A stretch of 64,000 nt of DNA from Pseudomonadota bacterium (lineage in GTDB: Bacteria > Pseudomonadota > Gammaproteobacteria > Steroidobacterales > Steroidobacteraceae), in contig JAKBWB010000003.1 of the NCBI GenBank assembly GCA_021843755.1, forward strand, positions 62,001 through 126,000. The letters are read 5' to 3'. Below, piece by piece: positions 38,677-46,834 of the stretch. Numbering within the stretch: the stretch's first letter is position 1; every line of letters begins with the position of its first letter. The position numbers were made by a program, and so were the translations under genes. The notes beneath the pieces were generated by a model. The model saw only the letters and a list, made by a program, of their open reading frames with translations. It had not been told where the DNA came from and searched no databases.

Positions 38677-39921
38677 TTTTCCGGTGGTCGGGCCGCGCCC
38701 GCGCCCGTGGCGAAGACCATCGGCACAACGCCCACCACCATGGCCGCCATGGTCATGAGAATCGGCCGCAGACGCACCTCGGCGGCCTCTTCGATGGCCC
38801 GCAGCTTCGAGACGCCGGCGCGCTGCAGATCGTTGGCGAATTGCACCATCAGAATGCCGTGCTTGCTGATCAGGCCGAGCAGCGTCACCAGGCCGACCTG
38901 GGCGTAGATGTTGAGCGTGGTGAAGCCGATGTTGATGAACAGCAGCGCGCCGAACAGCGCCGCGAGCGCCAGGAAGACGATCACGAGCGAGAACCCGAAG
39001 GTCATCAGGAAGCTGTTCGAGCCCTTCATGAACTGGCGCGACTCGCCGGCATAGTTGGCCCGGAACCCGCTCGGCGCCACCTCGTGCAGCGTCTTGCGCA
39101 GGAACGCGAGCGCCTGGCCCTGCGGGACCGCCGCCACCCCGGCGATCATCGCCGAGTTCAAGCGCTGGAGGCGATTGATCGCCTGCGGTACCACCGCGCG
39201 CTTCAGCCGCGCCACGGTGCCGAACTCGACCAGCGCGCCGCTGGCGGTCCGCAGGTGATAGTCGAGGATCTGGTGGGGATTCAACCGGTACCTTTGCTGC
39301 ACCTGCGGGATCACCTCGTAGGAGCGTCCGCCGAGCTCGAAGTAATTGACATAACCGCCCCCGAGGGCGGCGCCGAGGGTGCTCGCCACGTCCTGCTGCG
39401 TCAGGCCCAGGTCGGCCACTTTAGACGGACTGACCATCAGCTCGTCCTGCGGCTCGTCGATCTTCAAGTCGCTGTCGACGAAGAAGAACCGGCCGCTCGC
39501 TCGGGCCCGCGCCAGCACCTGGCGGGCGACCGAGTACAGTCTGCTGATCGGCTGGGCGGTGGTGATCTCGAACTGCACCGGCAAGCCGCTCGCGCCCGGC
39601 AGCGGCGGGAACTGGAAGGCCCCGATGCGGGCTCCGGCGATGTGATTCCAGCGCGCCTGCAGGATTTTCTGGATCTGCGTCGCCGTGCGGATCCGCCGGT
39701 TCCACGGCTTCAGCAGCACGCCGCCGAGCCCCTGGTTCACCGACGGGGTGCCCGTTATCTGGAACATCTGCCGATATTCCGGCAGCGTCCGCGCCGCCTG
39801 GTAGATCTGCCGTTCGTAGCTGCGCACCTGCTGCAGCGTCGCATCCGGCGGACCGATGAGCTGATACATCACCACGCCCTGATCCTCCTGGGGCGCGAGC
39901 TGGGATTTCGAGGTCAGGAAC
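38673..39921 (-). pseudogene. RND efflux pump permease, truncated remnant
   Basis: A broken HAE1/AcrB-family inner membrane drug pump. The remnant begins mid-protein (FLTSKSQLAPQEDQGVVM at the periplasmic start of the second half) and runs through FQFPPLPGASGLPVQFEI, LGGGYVNYFELGGRSYEVIPQVQQR and LNIYAQVGLVTLLGLISKHGILMVQFAN. It is damaged three ways: the N-terminal half is gone, an internal block expected between ALAALF and GALLFINIG (about 20 residues, the ESFRDPL region) is deleted, and the end diverges after VFATGAGAA. The Tn5-like element is inserted at its upstream edge. Non-functional. Confidence 0.85.
39913..39921. repeat. Left 9-bp target-site duplication of the Tn5-like element
   Basis: GTCAGGAAC directly precedes the left terminal repeat; the identical GTCAGGAAC follows the right terminal repeat at 42898-42906. 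Nine bases is the duplication length made by Tn5/IS50-type transposases. A perfect match suggests a fairly recent insertion. Confidence 0.9.
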
Positions 39922-39940
39922 CTGTCTATTGCACACATCT
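39922..39940 (+). repeat. Left terminal inverted repeat (19 bp)
   Basis: CTGTCTATTGCACACATCT. It pairs with the right end with one mismatch (position 10, G versus C). It shares the CTGTCT start and ACACATCT end of the engineered Tn5 mosaic end and so is recognisably a Tn5-family transposase site. Confidence 0.9.
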
Positions 39941-39980
39941 CCGGGTGACGATTGCCGACACGCGGGATTGCCATGGTGAT

Positions 39981-40412
39981 CTACTTTGACGTCGACTCGT
40001 GTTCCGTCAGGAAGCGGTGGAGCTTTCGGCAGGTGGAGTCGAACGAGAGCTGCTCAGCCTCTGAGCAGCGAGGGTATATCAGCGGTCCGTCGTCCCCGTT
40101 GAGGGTTTCGGTCAACACCTGTTTGATGGGCCGCTTGCGTAGTTCCGGATGGAAGTTCAGCTGGCGGATGACTTCTGCGCCCAGAGTACAGACATTGTCC
40201 CGGTGTTCACGCAGAGTCTTGCGAGATAATCCTTGGTCGAGGAGCCAGACCAGAAAGGGCTTGAACACATCGAGCATCCGCTCTCCTGGCTGGAGATCCC
40301 TCTGCTCGACACTCCAACGGTGTGGCCAGTGATCGACGTCCAAGTACTCTTCTTCGAACGTCGGGACAGGGTCGGTGGAGCTGCCGCGCCTTCCTGTGTT
40401 TTTACGAGCCAT
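39981..40412 (-). CDS. Transposon passenger: small integrase-core-binding-like protein
   Basis: A 143-residue soluble protein (MARKNTGRRGSSTDPVPTF). The segment ERMLDVFKPFLVWLLDQGLSRKTLREHRDNVCTLGAEVIRQL resembles the SAM-like N-terminal core-binding domain of tyrosine recombinases, but no catalytic domain with R-H-R-Y follows. YLDVDHWPHRWSVEQRDLQPGE precedes it. Last gene inside the Tn5-like element, 18 bases after the DUF4338 gene. It may bind DNA as an accessory or regulator; function is not known. Confidence 0.65.
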   Translation of the reverse strand: MARKNTGRRGSSTDPVPTFEEEYLDVDHWPHRWSVEQRDLQPGERMLDVFKPFLVWLLDQGLSRKTLREHRDNVCTLGAEVIRQLNFHPELRKRPIKQVLTETLNGDDGPLIYPRCSEAEQLSFDSTCRKLHRFLTEHESTSK

Positions 40413-40430
40413 GCGGTGGGTGCGAGAAGG

Positions 40431-41288
40431 TTAAGCGTTGCAGAGCTGTTGGCGGAAATCGCCGACAAGCGGGTAGATCCAGACGCTCTTCACCGGCTCG
40501 GCGTTGCGATGCAGCCGATCGAGCTTGCCGCGCCCCTGGGTGTCGCCGAGGCACAACCAGTTGGCGGCCTTGTAGCAGGTGCCGGCGAAGCGGGGCTTCT
40601 CGACGAAGGTCTCCAGCAGCACCGGTCGATAGGCGTATCGGAGCTGCCAGTCTTCACCCAGGCGACGGGCAGCCAGAGCCAGGACCCGCGAGGCGAGGTT
40701 CTTGCATTGGATCCATGGAAGGATGAGAAAGCGGGCGTTGTTGATCACGAGGTGAAGATTGCGCTCTCGCTGCTCGCGCGTCCAACCGATGAACTCGTCG
40801 CGCGGCTGGGTCTTCCAGGCGCTCGCACCGAAAGACAGCAGAGCAACCACCTCGCCGGCTGCGCGCACGAAGTAGCGCAGCTGCGCACCGGGCATGGGTT
40901 GATGCCCCAGATAGTGGTGATGCTGGATGTAGGCGTTCCACAGCAAGGACTCGCGCTTATGGCTGACCGGATCGATCGTCAGGCGAGTGAGATCGACCGC
41001 CGGGACGCTCGGCGGTGCGAGCACCGCCTGCTCGATCTCAGGACGAGCGAGGTACGGAGGCGGCTTGGCATTCCTCGGTGGCGGCAGCGTGATCAGGCCG
41101 TCGGTCTGCATCCGCAGCAGCGCCACGCGGCAGCTCATGTCCTTCAGGCGCCCATCGGGGCGGCGCCAGCCGAGCCGTTCGCAGACCTCGCGCGAGAGCC
41201 GCGCACGATTGAGCGCCGGAGTGGCGCCGAGCAAGGCGCGGATGAACTCAATCTCCTCGAGCGTGAAGGGGCGTCCGCAGTAGCGCAT
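40431..41288 (-). CDS. DUF4338 family protein (DruA-like) carried by the Tn5-like element
   Basis: A 285-residue protein with an N-terminal helical region (MRYCGRPFTLEEIEFIRALL, LSREVCERLGWRRPDGRLK, like a winged-helix) and a C-terminal DUF4338 core: HHHYLGHQPMPGAQLRYFV, GEVVALLSFGASAWK, RDEFIGWTREQRERNLHLV, NNARFLILPWI, NLASRVLALAARRLGEDW, and LLETFVEKPRFAGTCYKAANW. This domain is DruA of the Druantia anti-phage system, but no other Druantia gene is present. Here it follows tnpA by 3 bases, so a transposition-linked role is as likely as defence. Confidence 0.82.
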   Translation of the reverse strand: MRYCGRPFTLEEIEFIRALLGATPALNRARLSREVCERLGWRRPDGRLKDMSCRVALLRMQTDGLITLPPPRNAKPPPYLARPEIEQAVLAPPSVPAVDLTRLTIDPVSHKRESLLWNAYIQHHHYLGHQPMPGAQLRYFVRAAGEVVALLSFGASAWKTQPRDEFIGWTREQRERNLHLVINNARFLILPWIQCKNLASRVLALAARRLGEDWQLRYAYRPVLLETFVEKPRFAGTCYKAANWLCLGDTQGRGKLDRLHRNAEPVKSVWIYPLVGDFRQQLCNA

Positions 41289-41291
41289 CGC

Positions 41292-42731
41292 TCAGCTCGA
41301 GTCGGTAAGGCCCAACGCCTGCTTGGCCGCGCGCAACATCAACACGTCCTCGTACAGGCGCATCCACCCACGCCACAGCACGGTCATCCCCGGCTCCCCG
41401 TCGCACTTGCGCCCCAGGTGACCGCCCACGCGACCGATCAGACGTACCACCTCGCGCAATGTCAGCGGTTCGGCTGGCGGCAGCGCCTTGTACATCCGCA
41501 CGTGCAGCGCTTCGATCTCCTCCTTCGAGAACACCTCTGTCGCGGGCAGATCCGGCTGCGCGCGGGCAAGATACGCCACGTGCATCAGGCGCACCCCGAT
41601 GATGCTGAAGACGGTCAGGTACCGGGCCAGACGCTCGCCGGTCTCGAGCAGACAGTCCTCGACCTTGCAGCCACTCTTCAGGACCTTGTGCCAGGTCTCG
41701 ATCCCCCAGCGCCTCCCGTACCACTGCACTTTCTCGCACGCCGCGTGGAAATCCGCCACGGGCAGGTTCGTCAGCAGCACCCAGCTGACCGCTTCCTGGC
41801 CCGCAGGCGGAGCACTCTCGGTCGCCCCAATTACCCGCACGGTGATCGGGTCGGTCGAGCCGGAATCTCTGGCATGTCCTCGCCGCTGCGGTGGCTGGAT
41901 CGTAGCCTGCGCCACTTTCACTTCGATCGCGGCAGTGCGGGCTTTGCGCTTGCCGTTGCCGGGGATCGCGACTTCAAGGCTCCCCAGTACCGGGGCTGCG
42001 GCCAGCGCTTCGATCATCGTCTCCCACCCCGCGTTCTCCTCGGGCACGAGCTTGCGGTCGCGACAGGCACGAATCACATACCGTGCGCCGAGCTCCTTCG
42101 CAGCGGTGAGAAACTCAAAGAAATCCGACTCCCGATCGGCGATCGTGACGACCTGCACGCCCTTCGGAGTCCGAGCCACCGTCTCGCGCAGCGCCAGCAG
42201 CCACTTCGAGCTCTCCTTCTCCTCGACCGCCGTGCACTGAAGACGCAGGATCTTCTCGACGAACTGCTCGTCCGGAACGTCCCGACGCGCCCAGATGTTC
42301 TGGCTCACCAGCCCCAGCGGCACGCCGCTGGCCGTAAACGCCAGCGCATTGTGCATGATCAGACCCCGATCATGCGCCTCGTTGCTCTTACCGATCGGTC
42401 CCAGACCCCGGGTCTTAGGGTGCTCGCCGTAGGAAACAAACACCGTGTCCTGCGCCACCAACACAGGCCCGCCGCACGCCACCATCCGCTGGGTCGTCGC
42501 TACCATGTGCGGCTCGCGAATCGCATCGGGACTGGCTTTATCATTGTCGAAAAGCCGATACGCCGCTTGCGTGCTCGCCCAATCCCCACACGCCTCATTG
42601 ATCGGCGAGGCGGGAGACTTCCCGAGCGACTCAGCGGTCTTGATCAAGCGACGATCCAGGCGTCTGTCTCCAAGATCAACACCGAAGAACTCCTCGCGCA
42701 GCCACTCAGCCGATCCGGTGCCGGCTTCCAT
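41292..42731 (-). CDS. Tn5/IS50-like DDE transposase (IS4 superfamily)
   Basis: A 479-residue transposase, close to Tn5 Tnp (476 aa). Start 42731 (MEAGTGSAEWLREEFFGVDLGDRRLDRRL) aligns with the Tn5 N-terminus and has a GAGGTA site; a TTG 54 bases earlier is also in frame. Catalytic residues are Asp95 (VAQDTVFVSY), Asp199 (TIADRESDFFEF) and Glu345 in the YREK motif YGRRWGIETWHKVLKSG. It would cut and paste the 19-bp-ended element. All three catalytic residues are present, so it looks active. Confidence 0.92.
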   Translation of the reverse strand: MEAGTGSAEWLREEFFGVDLGDRRLDRRLIKTAESLGKSPASPINEACGDWASTQAAYRLFDNDKASPDAIREPHMVATTQRMVACGGPVLVAQDTVFVSYGEHPKTRGLGPIGKSNEAHDRGLIMHNALAFTASGVPLGLVSQNIWARRDVPDEQFVEKILRLQCTAVEEKESSKWLLALRETVARTPKGVQVVTIADRESDFFEFLTAAKELGARYVIRACRDRKLVPEENAGWETMIEALAAAPVLGSLEVAIPGNGKRKARTAAIEVKVAQATIQPPQRRGHARDSGSTDPITVRVIGATESAPPAGQEAVSWVLLTNLPVADFHAACEKVQWYGRRWGIETWHKVLKSGCKVEDCLLETGERLARYLTVFSIIGVRLMHVAYLARAQPDLPATEVFSKEEIEALHVRMYKALPPAEPLTLREVVRLIGRVGGHLGRKCDGEPGMTVLWRGWMRLYEDVLMLRAAKQALGLTDSS

Positions 42732-42878
42732 GATAGTCCGTACCTCGGGATCATCACATCGCAATCTCTTCTGCGCCTCGCCCAAACACCCTCCGCCATG
42801 CAGTGCACGGCGCAGAAGACTACCAAATCGATTTGTCTGTGTCCAGCCCCCCTTTCAGGAGACGGTGCGAAGACTCAA

Positions 42879-42897
42879 AGATGTGTGGAATAGACAG
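42879..42897 (-). repeat. Right terminal inverted repeat (19 bp)
   Basis: Read on the minus strand: CTGTCTATTCCACACATCT, identical to the left end except position 10. It lies 147 bases upstream of the transposase start codon, leaving room for the promoter. Confidence 0.9.
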
Positions 42898-42933
42898 GTC
42901 AGGAACAGATAGGCGATGCTGCCGAGCAGGTCA
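42898..42933 (-). pseudogene. Upstream stub of the disrupted RND pump gene
   Basis: The minus strand here, read towards the element, gives DLLGSIAYLFLT, which joins exactly to FLTSKSQLAPQEDQG on the other side of the insertion once one copy of the target duplication is removed. Nothing more of the pump is found upstream: the coding stub runs into a homopolymer block at 42934. The first ten bases or so are shared with the right copy of the 9-bp duplication. Confidence 0.75.
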
Positions 42934-42959
42934 CCCCCCCCCCCCCAAAAAAAAGGGGG
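42934..42959. repeat. Homopolymer block C13-A8-G5
   Basis: Thirteen C, eight A and five G in immediate succession, unlike any other sequence in the window. It sits at the exact edge of the RND pump stub, 94 bases from the end of cydC. It could be a deletion scar, a slippage-prone site, or an assembly artefact at a hard-to-read locus. Confidence 0.7.
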
Positions 42960-43052
42960 AACGGACAACGCCTGGCCGCTTCCCCCAGCCGCGGGCGGCA
43001 TGGCACAGTGCCGCGACAGCATCCGCAACACCGTCCGCCGGCGCGGTTCGGT

Positions 43053-44849
43053 TCATGCGCCGCGCTCGCGGGCCAGATATTCATCCACGGGAAGGCGCGC
43101 GACGAGGCGCCCGGCGTCCATCACCGCCACCTCGTCCACCAGTCGGGCCAGTCCGCTCAGCCGGTGGGTGATGAGCAACATCGTCCGCCCGCGCGCGACC
43201 GCGGACAGCGCCGCGTACAGCTCCCCGACGGTGCGCGCATCCAGGCCTTCGGTCGGCTCGTCGAGCACCAGCACGGGCGCCTCCTGCAGCAGCGCGCGGG
43301 CGATGGCGATGCGTCGCGCCTCACCGCCCGAGACCAGCACTCCCGCTTCGCCGAGCACCGTGGCGTAACCCTGCGGCAAAGACGCCACGAATGCCTCCAA
43401 CTGCGCCAGACGGACGGCACGCTCGATCCGGTCGGTACCCGCCTCGGGCGCCGCCAGCAACAGATTGTCCCGCAGCGACAGGTTGAACAGCGTGGTGTGC
43501 TGGGTTATGACCGCGATGTGCCGGCGCAGCACGTCCCCCTGCACAGCCTCCAGCGGCTCGCCCCCGAACAGCACGCGGCCGGTCTGCACCGGGTAGAGTT
43601 TCAACAGCGCCGCGAGCAGCGAGCTCTTGCCCGCGCCCGAGGCCCCGACCACGGCGAGCCGCGCGCCGGCGGCGAGCGTCAGGTCGATCCCGTCGAGCGC
43701 CCAGTGTGCGTCCTCGGCGTAGCGCAGACGCACGTCCTCGAACACGATGGCGGGGGCCGCCGGCAACGGGACGCTGGTCCGCGGCTCGACGAACGGCGGC
43801 GGCGTGTCGGCCAGCTCGAACACCCGCGCCCCCGCGCCGAGCGTGGCATGCCACTGCGCCAGCGCCTCCGGCAGCGGACCGAGCACTTCAAACAGCGCGA
43901 GCGTCAGCAGCGAGAGCATCGCCAGCTCCGCCGGCGGCAGCACGCCGCCGCGCACCGCCGGCACCGCGATGACCAGGATGGCGAGCAGTGTCAGTTGCGC
44001 GAGCACGCCCGCCAACCCCCCACCGACGGCCCGCAACCGCTCGATGCGGCTGCGCCGCCCGCCCAAACGCTCCGCCAGCGCATCGATGCGCGCGGTGTGC
44101 GCGGCCACACCCCCCCAGGCGAGCAGATCGTCATGTCCGCGCAATGCATCGAGCAGCAATCCGCGCAGCATGCCGGCCTCGGCCACCGACCGCGTCGCAT
44201 CGCGCTGGGCCCGCCGCCGTATCCACAGCGGCAACAAGACTCCGCCAATCATGACGCCAAGCAGCAGCACAGGCGCGGCGGCCGGCAGCACGATCACGCA
44301 CAAGACGAGCGCCATGAGCACGGACAACACGGCCACCGCGGCCGGCACCAGCACGGCCAGATAGAAATGCTCCAGCGCATCGATGTCGGCGCGCAGGCGT
44401 GCGAACAGCTCGCCGCTGCGCAATGCCGCGAGGCGCGCCGGCGCGAGCGGAATCAACCGCCGAAACAGCCAGGCGCGCAATCCCGCCAGAGCGCGCAGGG
44501 TCGCCTCGTGCGTCACGACGCGCTCGCCGTAGCGCCCGCCGCTGCGCGCAATGGCGCAGGCGCGGATGGCCGCGGCGGGCGTGTAGTAGTTGATGGCCGC
44601 GCCGGCGGCCCCGGCCAACGCCATCGCCGCAATGAACCAGCCCGACACCGCCATCAAGCCGATGGCCGCGAAGGCCGCGAGGAACGCGAGCGCCGCGCCG
44701 CCGGCCATCCACGCGCGGTGCAGGTCGAGGACCGCCAGGAGCCGGCGCACCGGGGAGCGCGCCGCCGCGCCGCCGGGCCCGTTGCGCGCCCCGGCCGGGT
44801 GGGCTTGGGGGATCGCCGGTTCGGCCGGCGCCGCCTGCGAGGCGCTCAT
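43053..44849 (-). CDS. cydC: Thiol reductant ABC exporter subunit CydC
   Basis: A 598-residue ABC half-transporter with an N-terminal six-helix membrane domain (FLAAFAAIGLMAVSGWFIAAMALAG and following) and a C-terminal ATPase with Walker A GASGAGKSS, signature LVSGGEARRIAIAR and Walker B VLVLDEPTEGLD. With CydD it exports cysteine or glutathione to the periplasm, needed for haem insertion into cytochrome bd. Its ATG overlaps the cydD stop by 4 bases (ATGA). Last gene of the cyd operon. Confidence 0.94.
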   Translation of the reverse strand: MSASQAAPAEPAIPQAHPAGARNGPGGAAARSPVRRLLAVLDLHRAWMAGGAALAFLAAFAAIGLMAVSGWFIAAMALAGAAGAAINYYTPAAAIRACAIARSGGRYGERVVTHEATLRALAGLRAWLFRRLIPLAPARLAALRSGELFARLRADIDALEHFYLAVLVPAAVAVLSVLMALVLCVIVLPAAAPVLLLGVMIGGVLLPLWIRRRAQRDATRSVAEAGMLRGLLLDALRGHDDLLAWGGVAAHTARIDALAERLGGRRSRIERLRAVGGGLAGVLAQLTLLAILVIAVPAVRGGVLPPAELAMLSLLTLALFEVLGPLPEALAQWHATLGAGARVFELADTPPPFVEPRTSVPLPAAPAIVFEDVRLRYAEDAHWALDGIDLTLAAGARLAVVGASGAGKSSLLAALLKLYPVQTGRVLFGGEPLEAVQGDVLRRHIAVITQHTTLFNLSLRDNLLLAAPEAGTDRIERAVRLAQLEAFVASLPQGYATVLGEAGVLVSGGEARRIAIARALLQEAPVLVLDEPTEGLDARTVGELYAALSAVARGRTMLLITHRLSGLARLVDEVAVMDAGRLVARLPVDEYLARERGA

Positions 44850-46627
44850 GACTGCTCCGCCTGCAACAGCGCAGCATACGCGCCGTGCGCGCTCGCCAAC
44901 TCGCTCGGGGGGCCCTGCTCGAGGATACGCCCCCCGCTCATGACGACCACCCAGTCGGCAGCGCGGGCTGCGCTCAATCGGTGCGCGACCAGAAGTACCG
45001 TGCGCGAGGCGGCGACACCGCGGATGAGCGACTCCACTGCGCGCGTACTGGCGGCATCGAGATGGGCGGTGGGCTCATCGAGCAGCCAGACCGTTGCCCG
45101 CTCCCGCAACAGTGCCCGCGCCAGCGCCAGGCGCTGCAACTCCCCGCCCGAGAGCCCCAGTCCGTGCTCGCCGAGCGGCGTGTCCCAGCCCCGAGGCAGC
45201 CGTGCGAGCACCGGCGCGAGTCCACTACGCTCGGCGGCGCGCTCCAGCGCAGCGACATCGGCCTGGGGCGCGGCCAGCAGCAGATTGTCCCGCACGCTGC
45301 CCTCGAAGACGTGCGCTCGCTGGGGCACCCATGCCACGCGCGCTCGCCACTGATCCGCATCGAGCGTCGTCAAGTCCATCCCGTCGACGCGGATGCAGCC
45401 ACTGTCCGGCGCCGCGAAGCACAGCAGCAGACTGAGCAGCGTGCTCTTGCCGGCGCCGGTTGCCCCGACCAGTGCGGTCACGCGCCGAGCGTGCAGCACC
45501 ATGCTGCAGTCACGCAGCGCCGCGGTCCGGCCGCGATGCGCATAACAGACGCGGTCGATGGCGATCTGCGGCGCCTCCGCCATCGCCACGGGGGCCGCCC
45601 GCGGCCGCGCCACCGGCGGCAGCTCATCGAGCGCCGCGAACCGCTGCGCCGCGGCCAGCGCGTCCATACGCGTATGGCGCAGCGCACCGAGCGCCCGCAG
45701 CGGCAGATACAGCTCCGGCGCGAGCAGCAGCACGAACAGGCCGGCGCGCAAGTGCAACTCGCCCCACAGGAGCCGGAAACCGATCAACACCGCGACCATG
45801 GCGATGCTGACCATCGCGAAGAACTCGAGCACGAGCGCCGAAAGAAAGGCGATGCGCAACACCTGCATCGTGAGCGTGCGATACGCCTCGCTCTGCTCGT
45901 CCAGGTGCTGCGCGAAGCGGTCGGCGGCGCCGAGCAGGCGCAGCGTGACGAGTCCGCCGAGCGCCTCGATGAATGCCGCCCCGAGCCGCCGCAGTTGTGC
46001 GTACCGGCGCTCACTGGCGTGCTCGGCGGCGTGTCCCACGAATGACATGAACAGCGGGATCAGCGGTGCGGTGAGCAGCAGGATCAGACCCGAAAGCCAG
46101 TCCGCCGGAAACACGAACAGCAGCAGCAACACCGGAATCAGGACCGCGCCGAGCGCCTGCGGCAGGTAGCGCGCGAAGTACGCCTGTACCGCGTCGATCC
46201 CGTCGACCAGCTGGGTGATCAGATCGCCGCTCGCCTCGGCGCGCAGCCGATACGGCCCGAGCGCCTGGGCGCTGCGCAGCAGCCGGCCGCGCAGCGAGTC
46301 GGCCAGGCGCTGGGCCGCTCGCTCGGCCGTGTCCCGGGCGCCGACGCTCAATGCGAAGCGCGCCGGCGCGAGCAGCAGCAGCGCCAAAGCCTGCGGCCAC
46401 AGGCGCGCCAGCGGCGCGCGCCTCAACAGAGCCTCGGCGAGAATCCCTGACAGCAGCCACGCCTGCGCCACCAGCGCCAGCGCCTGCGCTGCCGTCAACA
46501 GCGCGACGCGATGCAGCGGGCGGCGAATCTCCCGCGCCGCGCCGCGCAGCCAGCCCTTGCCCGCTCCGTCGGCCTGATGCGCAGGCGGGGCGAGCCCCGG
46601 GGACGAGGCGTGCTCCGGCGCGATCAG
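44846..46627 (-). CDS. cydD: Thiol reductant ABC exporter subunit CydD (non-AUG start)
   Basis: An ABC half-transporter partner of CydC: membrane domain with PLIPLFMSFVGHAAEHASERR, Walker A GATGAGKST, signature LSGGELQRLALAR, Walker B VWLLDEPTAHLD. Similarity to E. coli CydD begins well upstream of the only canonical start (TTG at 46498, 550 aa): GWLRGAAREIRRPLHRV aligns with the first cytosolic helix. In that upstream stretch there is no ATG or GTG; CTG at 46627, overlapping the cydX stop, would give 593 residues, near the E. coli length of 588. The exact start is uncertain. Confidence 0.88.
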   Translation of the reverse strand: MIAPEHASSPGLAPPAHQADGAGKGWLRGAAREIRRPLHRVALLTAAQALALVAQAWLLSGILAEALLRRAPLARLWPQALALLLLAPARFALSVGARDTAERAAQRLADSLRGRLLRSAQALGPYRLRAEASGDLITQLVDGIDAVQAYFARYLPQALGAVLIPVLLLLFVFPADWLSGLILLLTAPLIPLFMSFVGHAAEHASERRYAQLRRLGAAFIEALGGLVTLRLLGAADRFAQHLDEQSEAYRTLTMQVLRIAFLSALVLEFFAMVSIAMVAVLIGFRLLWGELHLRAGLFVLLLAPELYLPLRALGALRHTRMDALAAAQRFAALDELPPVARPRAAPVAMAEAPQIAIDRVCYAHRGRTAALRDCSMVLHARRVTALVGATGAGKSTLLSLLLCFAAPDSGCIRVDGMDLTTLDADQWRARVAWVPQRAHVFEGSVRDNLLLAAPQADVAALERAAERSGLAPVLARLPRGWDTPLGEHGLGLSGGELQRLALARALLRERATVWLLDEPTAHLDAASTRAVESLIRGVAASRTVLLVAHRLSAARAADWVVVMSGGRILEQGPPSELASAHGAYAALLQAEQS

Positions 46628-46824
46628 GACTGCTCGCGCCCGGCGGCGGCACTGGCTTCCTGCGCATCGAGCAGCGCGCCGCCGGCGGCGCTGATCAGCA
46701 CCAGCATGGCCGTGCCGATCAGCCAGGCGAAATACCAGGCCCCCTCGGCCCCGAGGATCGCCGCCAGGATCGTGATCACGACGGCGAGGAACATGAACAG
46801 CAGGAAATAGAGGAATGTGCGCAT
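46624..46824 (-). CDS. cydX: CydX-like small subunit of cytochrome bd with an extra N-terminal helix
   Basis: A 66-residue membrane protein. The second half, WYFAWLIGTAMLVLISAAGGALLDAQE, matches the CydX/CbdX signature (WYFAWILG...). Ordinary CydX starts at that motif; here an additional helix, MRTFLYFLLFMFLAVVITILAAILGA, precedes it. Start 46824 follows a GAGGA site overlapping the cydB stop. CydX stabilises the CydAB haem centre. The gene lies in the canonical place between cydB and cydD. Confidence 0.75.
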   Translation of the reverse strand: MRTFLYFLLFMFLAVVITILAAILGAEGAWYFAWLIGTAMLVLISAAGGALLDAQEASAAAGREQS

Positions 46825-46834
46825 CGCTCCGTCC

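Larger units (their letters stand above)
39922..42897 (-). mobile_element. Complete Tn5/IS50-like element with DUF4338 and recombinase-like passengers
   Basis: A 2,976-bp unit bounded by 19-bp inverted repeats and a 9-bp target duplication. It carries, on the minus strand in order, an IS4-superfamily DDE transposase (41292-42731), a DUF4338/DruA-like gene (40431-41288, 3 bases downstream) and a 143-residue recombinase-N-terminus-like gene (39981-40412, 18 bases downstream). The close spacing suggests one transcript. It interrupts an RND pump gene that was already or later degraded. Classical IS50 carries no such passengers. Confidence 0.88.

Noticed and set aside
40431-41288. A complete Druantia defence system.
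   Set aside because: Only the DruA-like DUF4338 protein is present. No DruE-type helicase or other Druantia component lies nearby; the gene belongs to the transposon.
40233-42893. An 886-codon open frame on the plus strand through the transposon.
   Set aside because: Antisense to the transposase and DUF4338 genes, whose motifs and spacing are clear on the minus strand.
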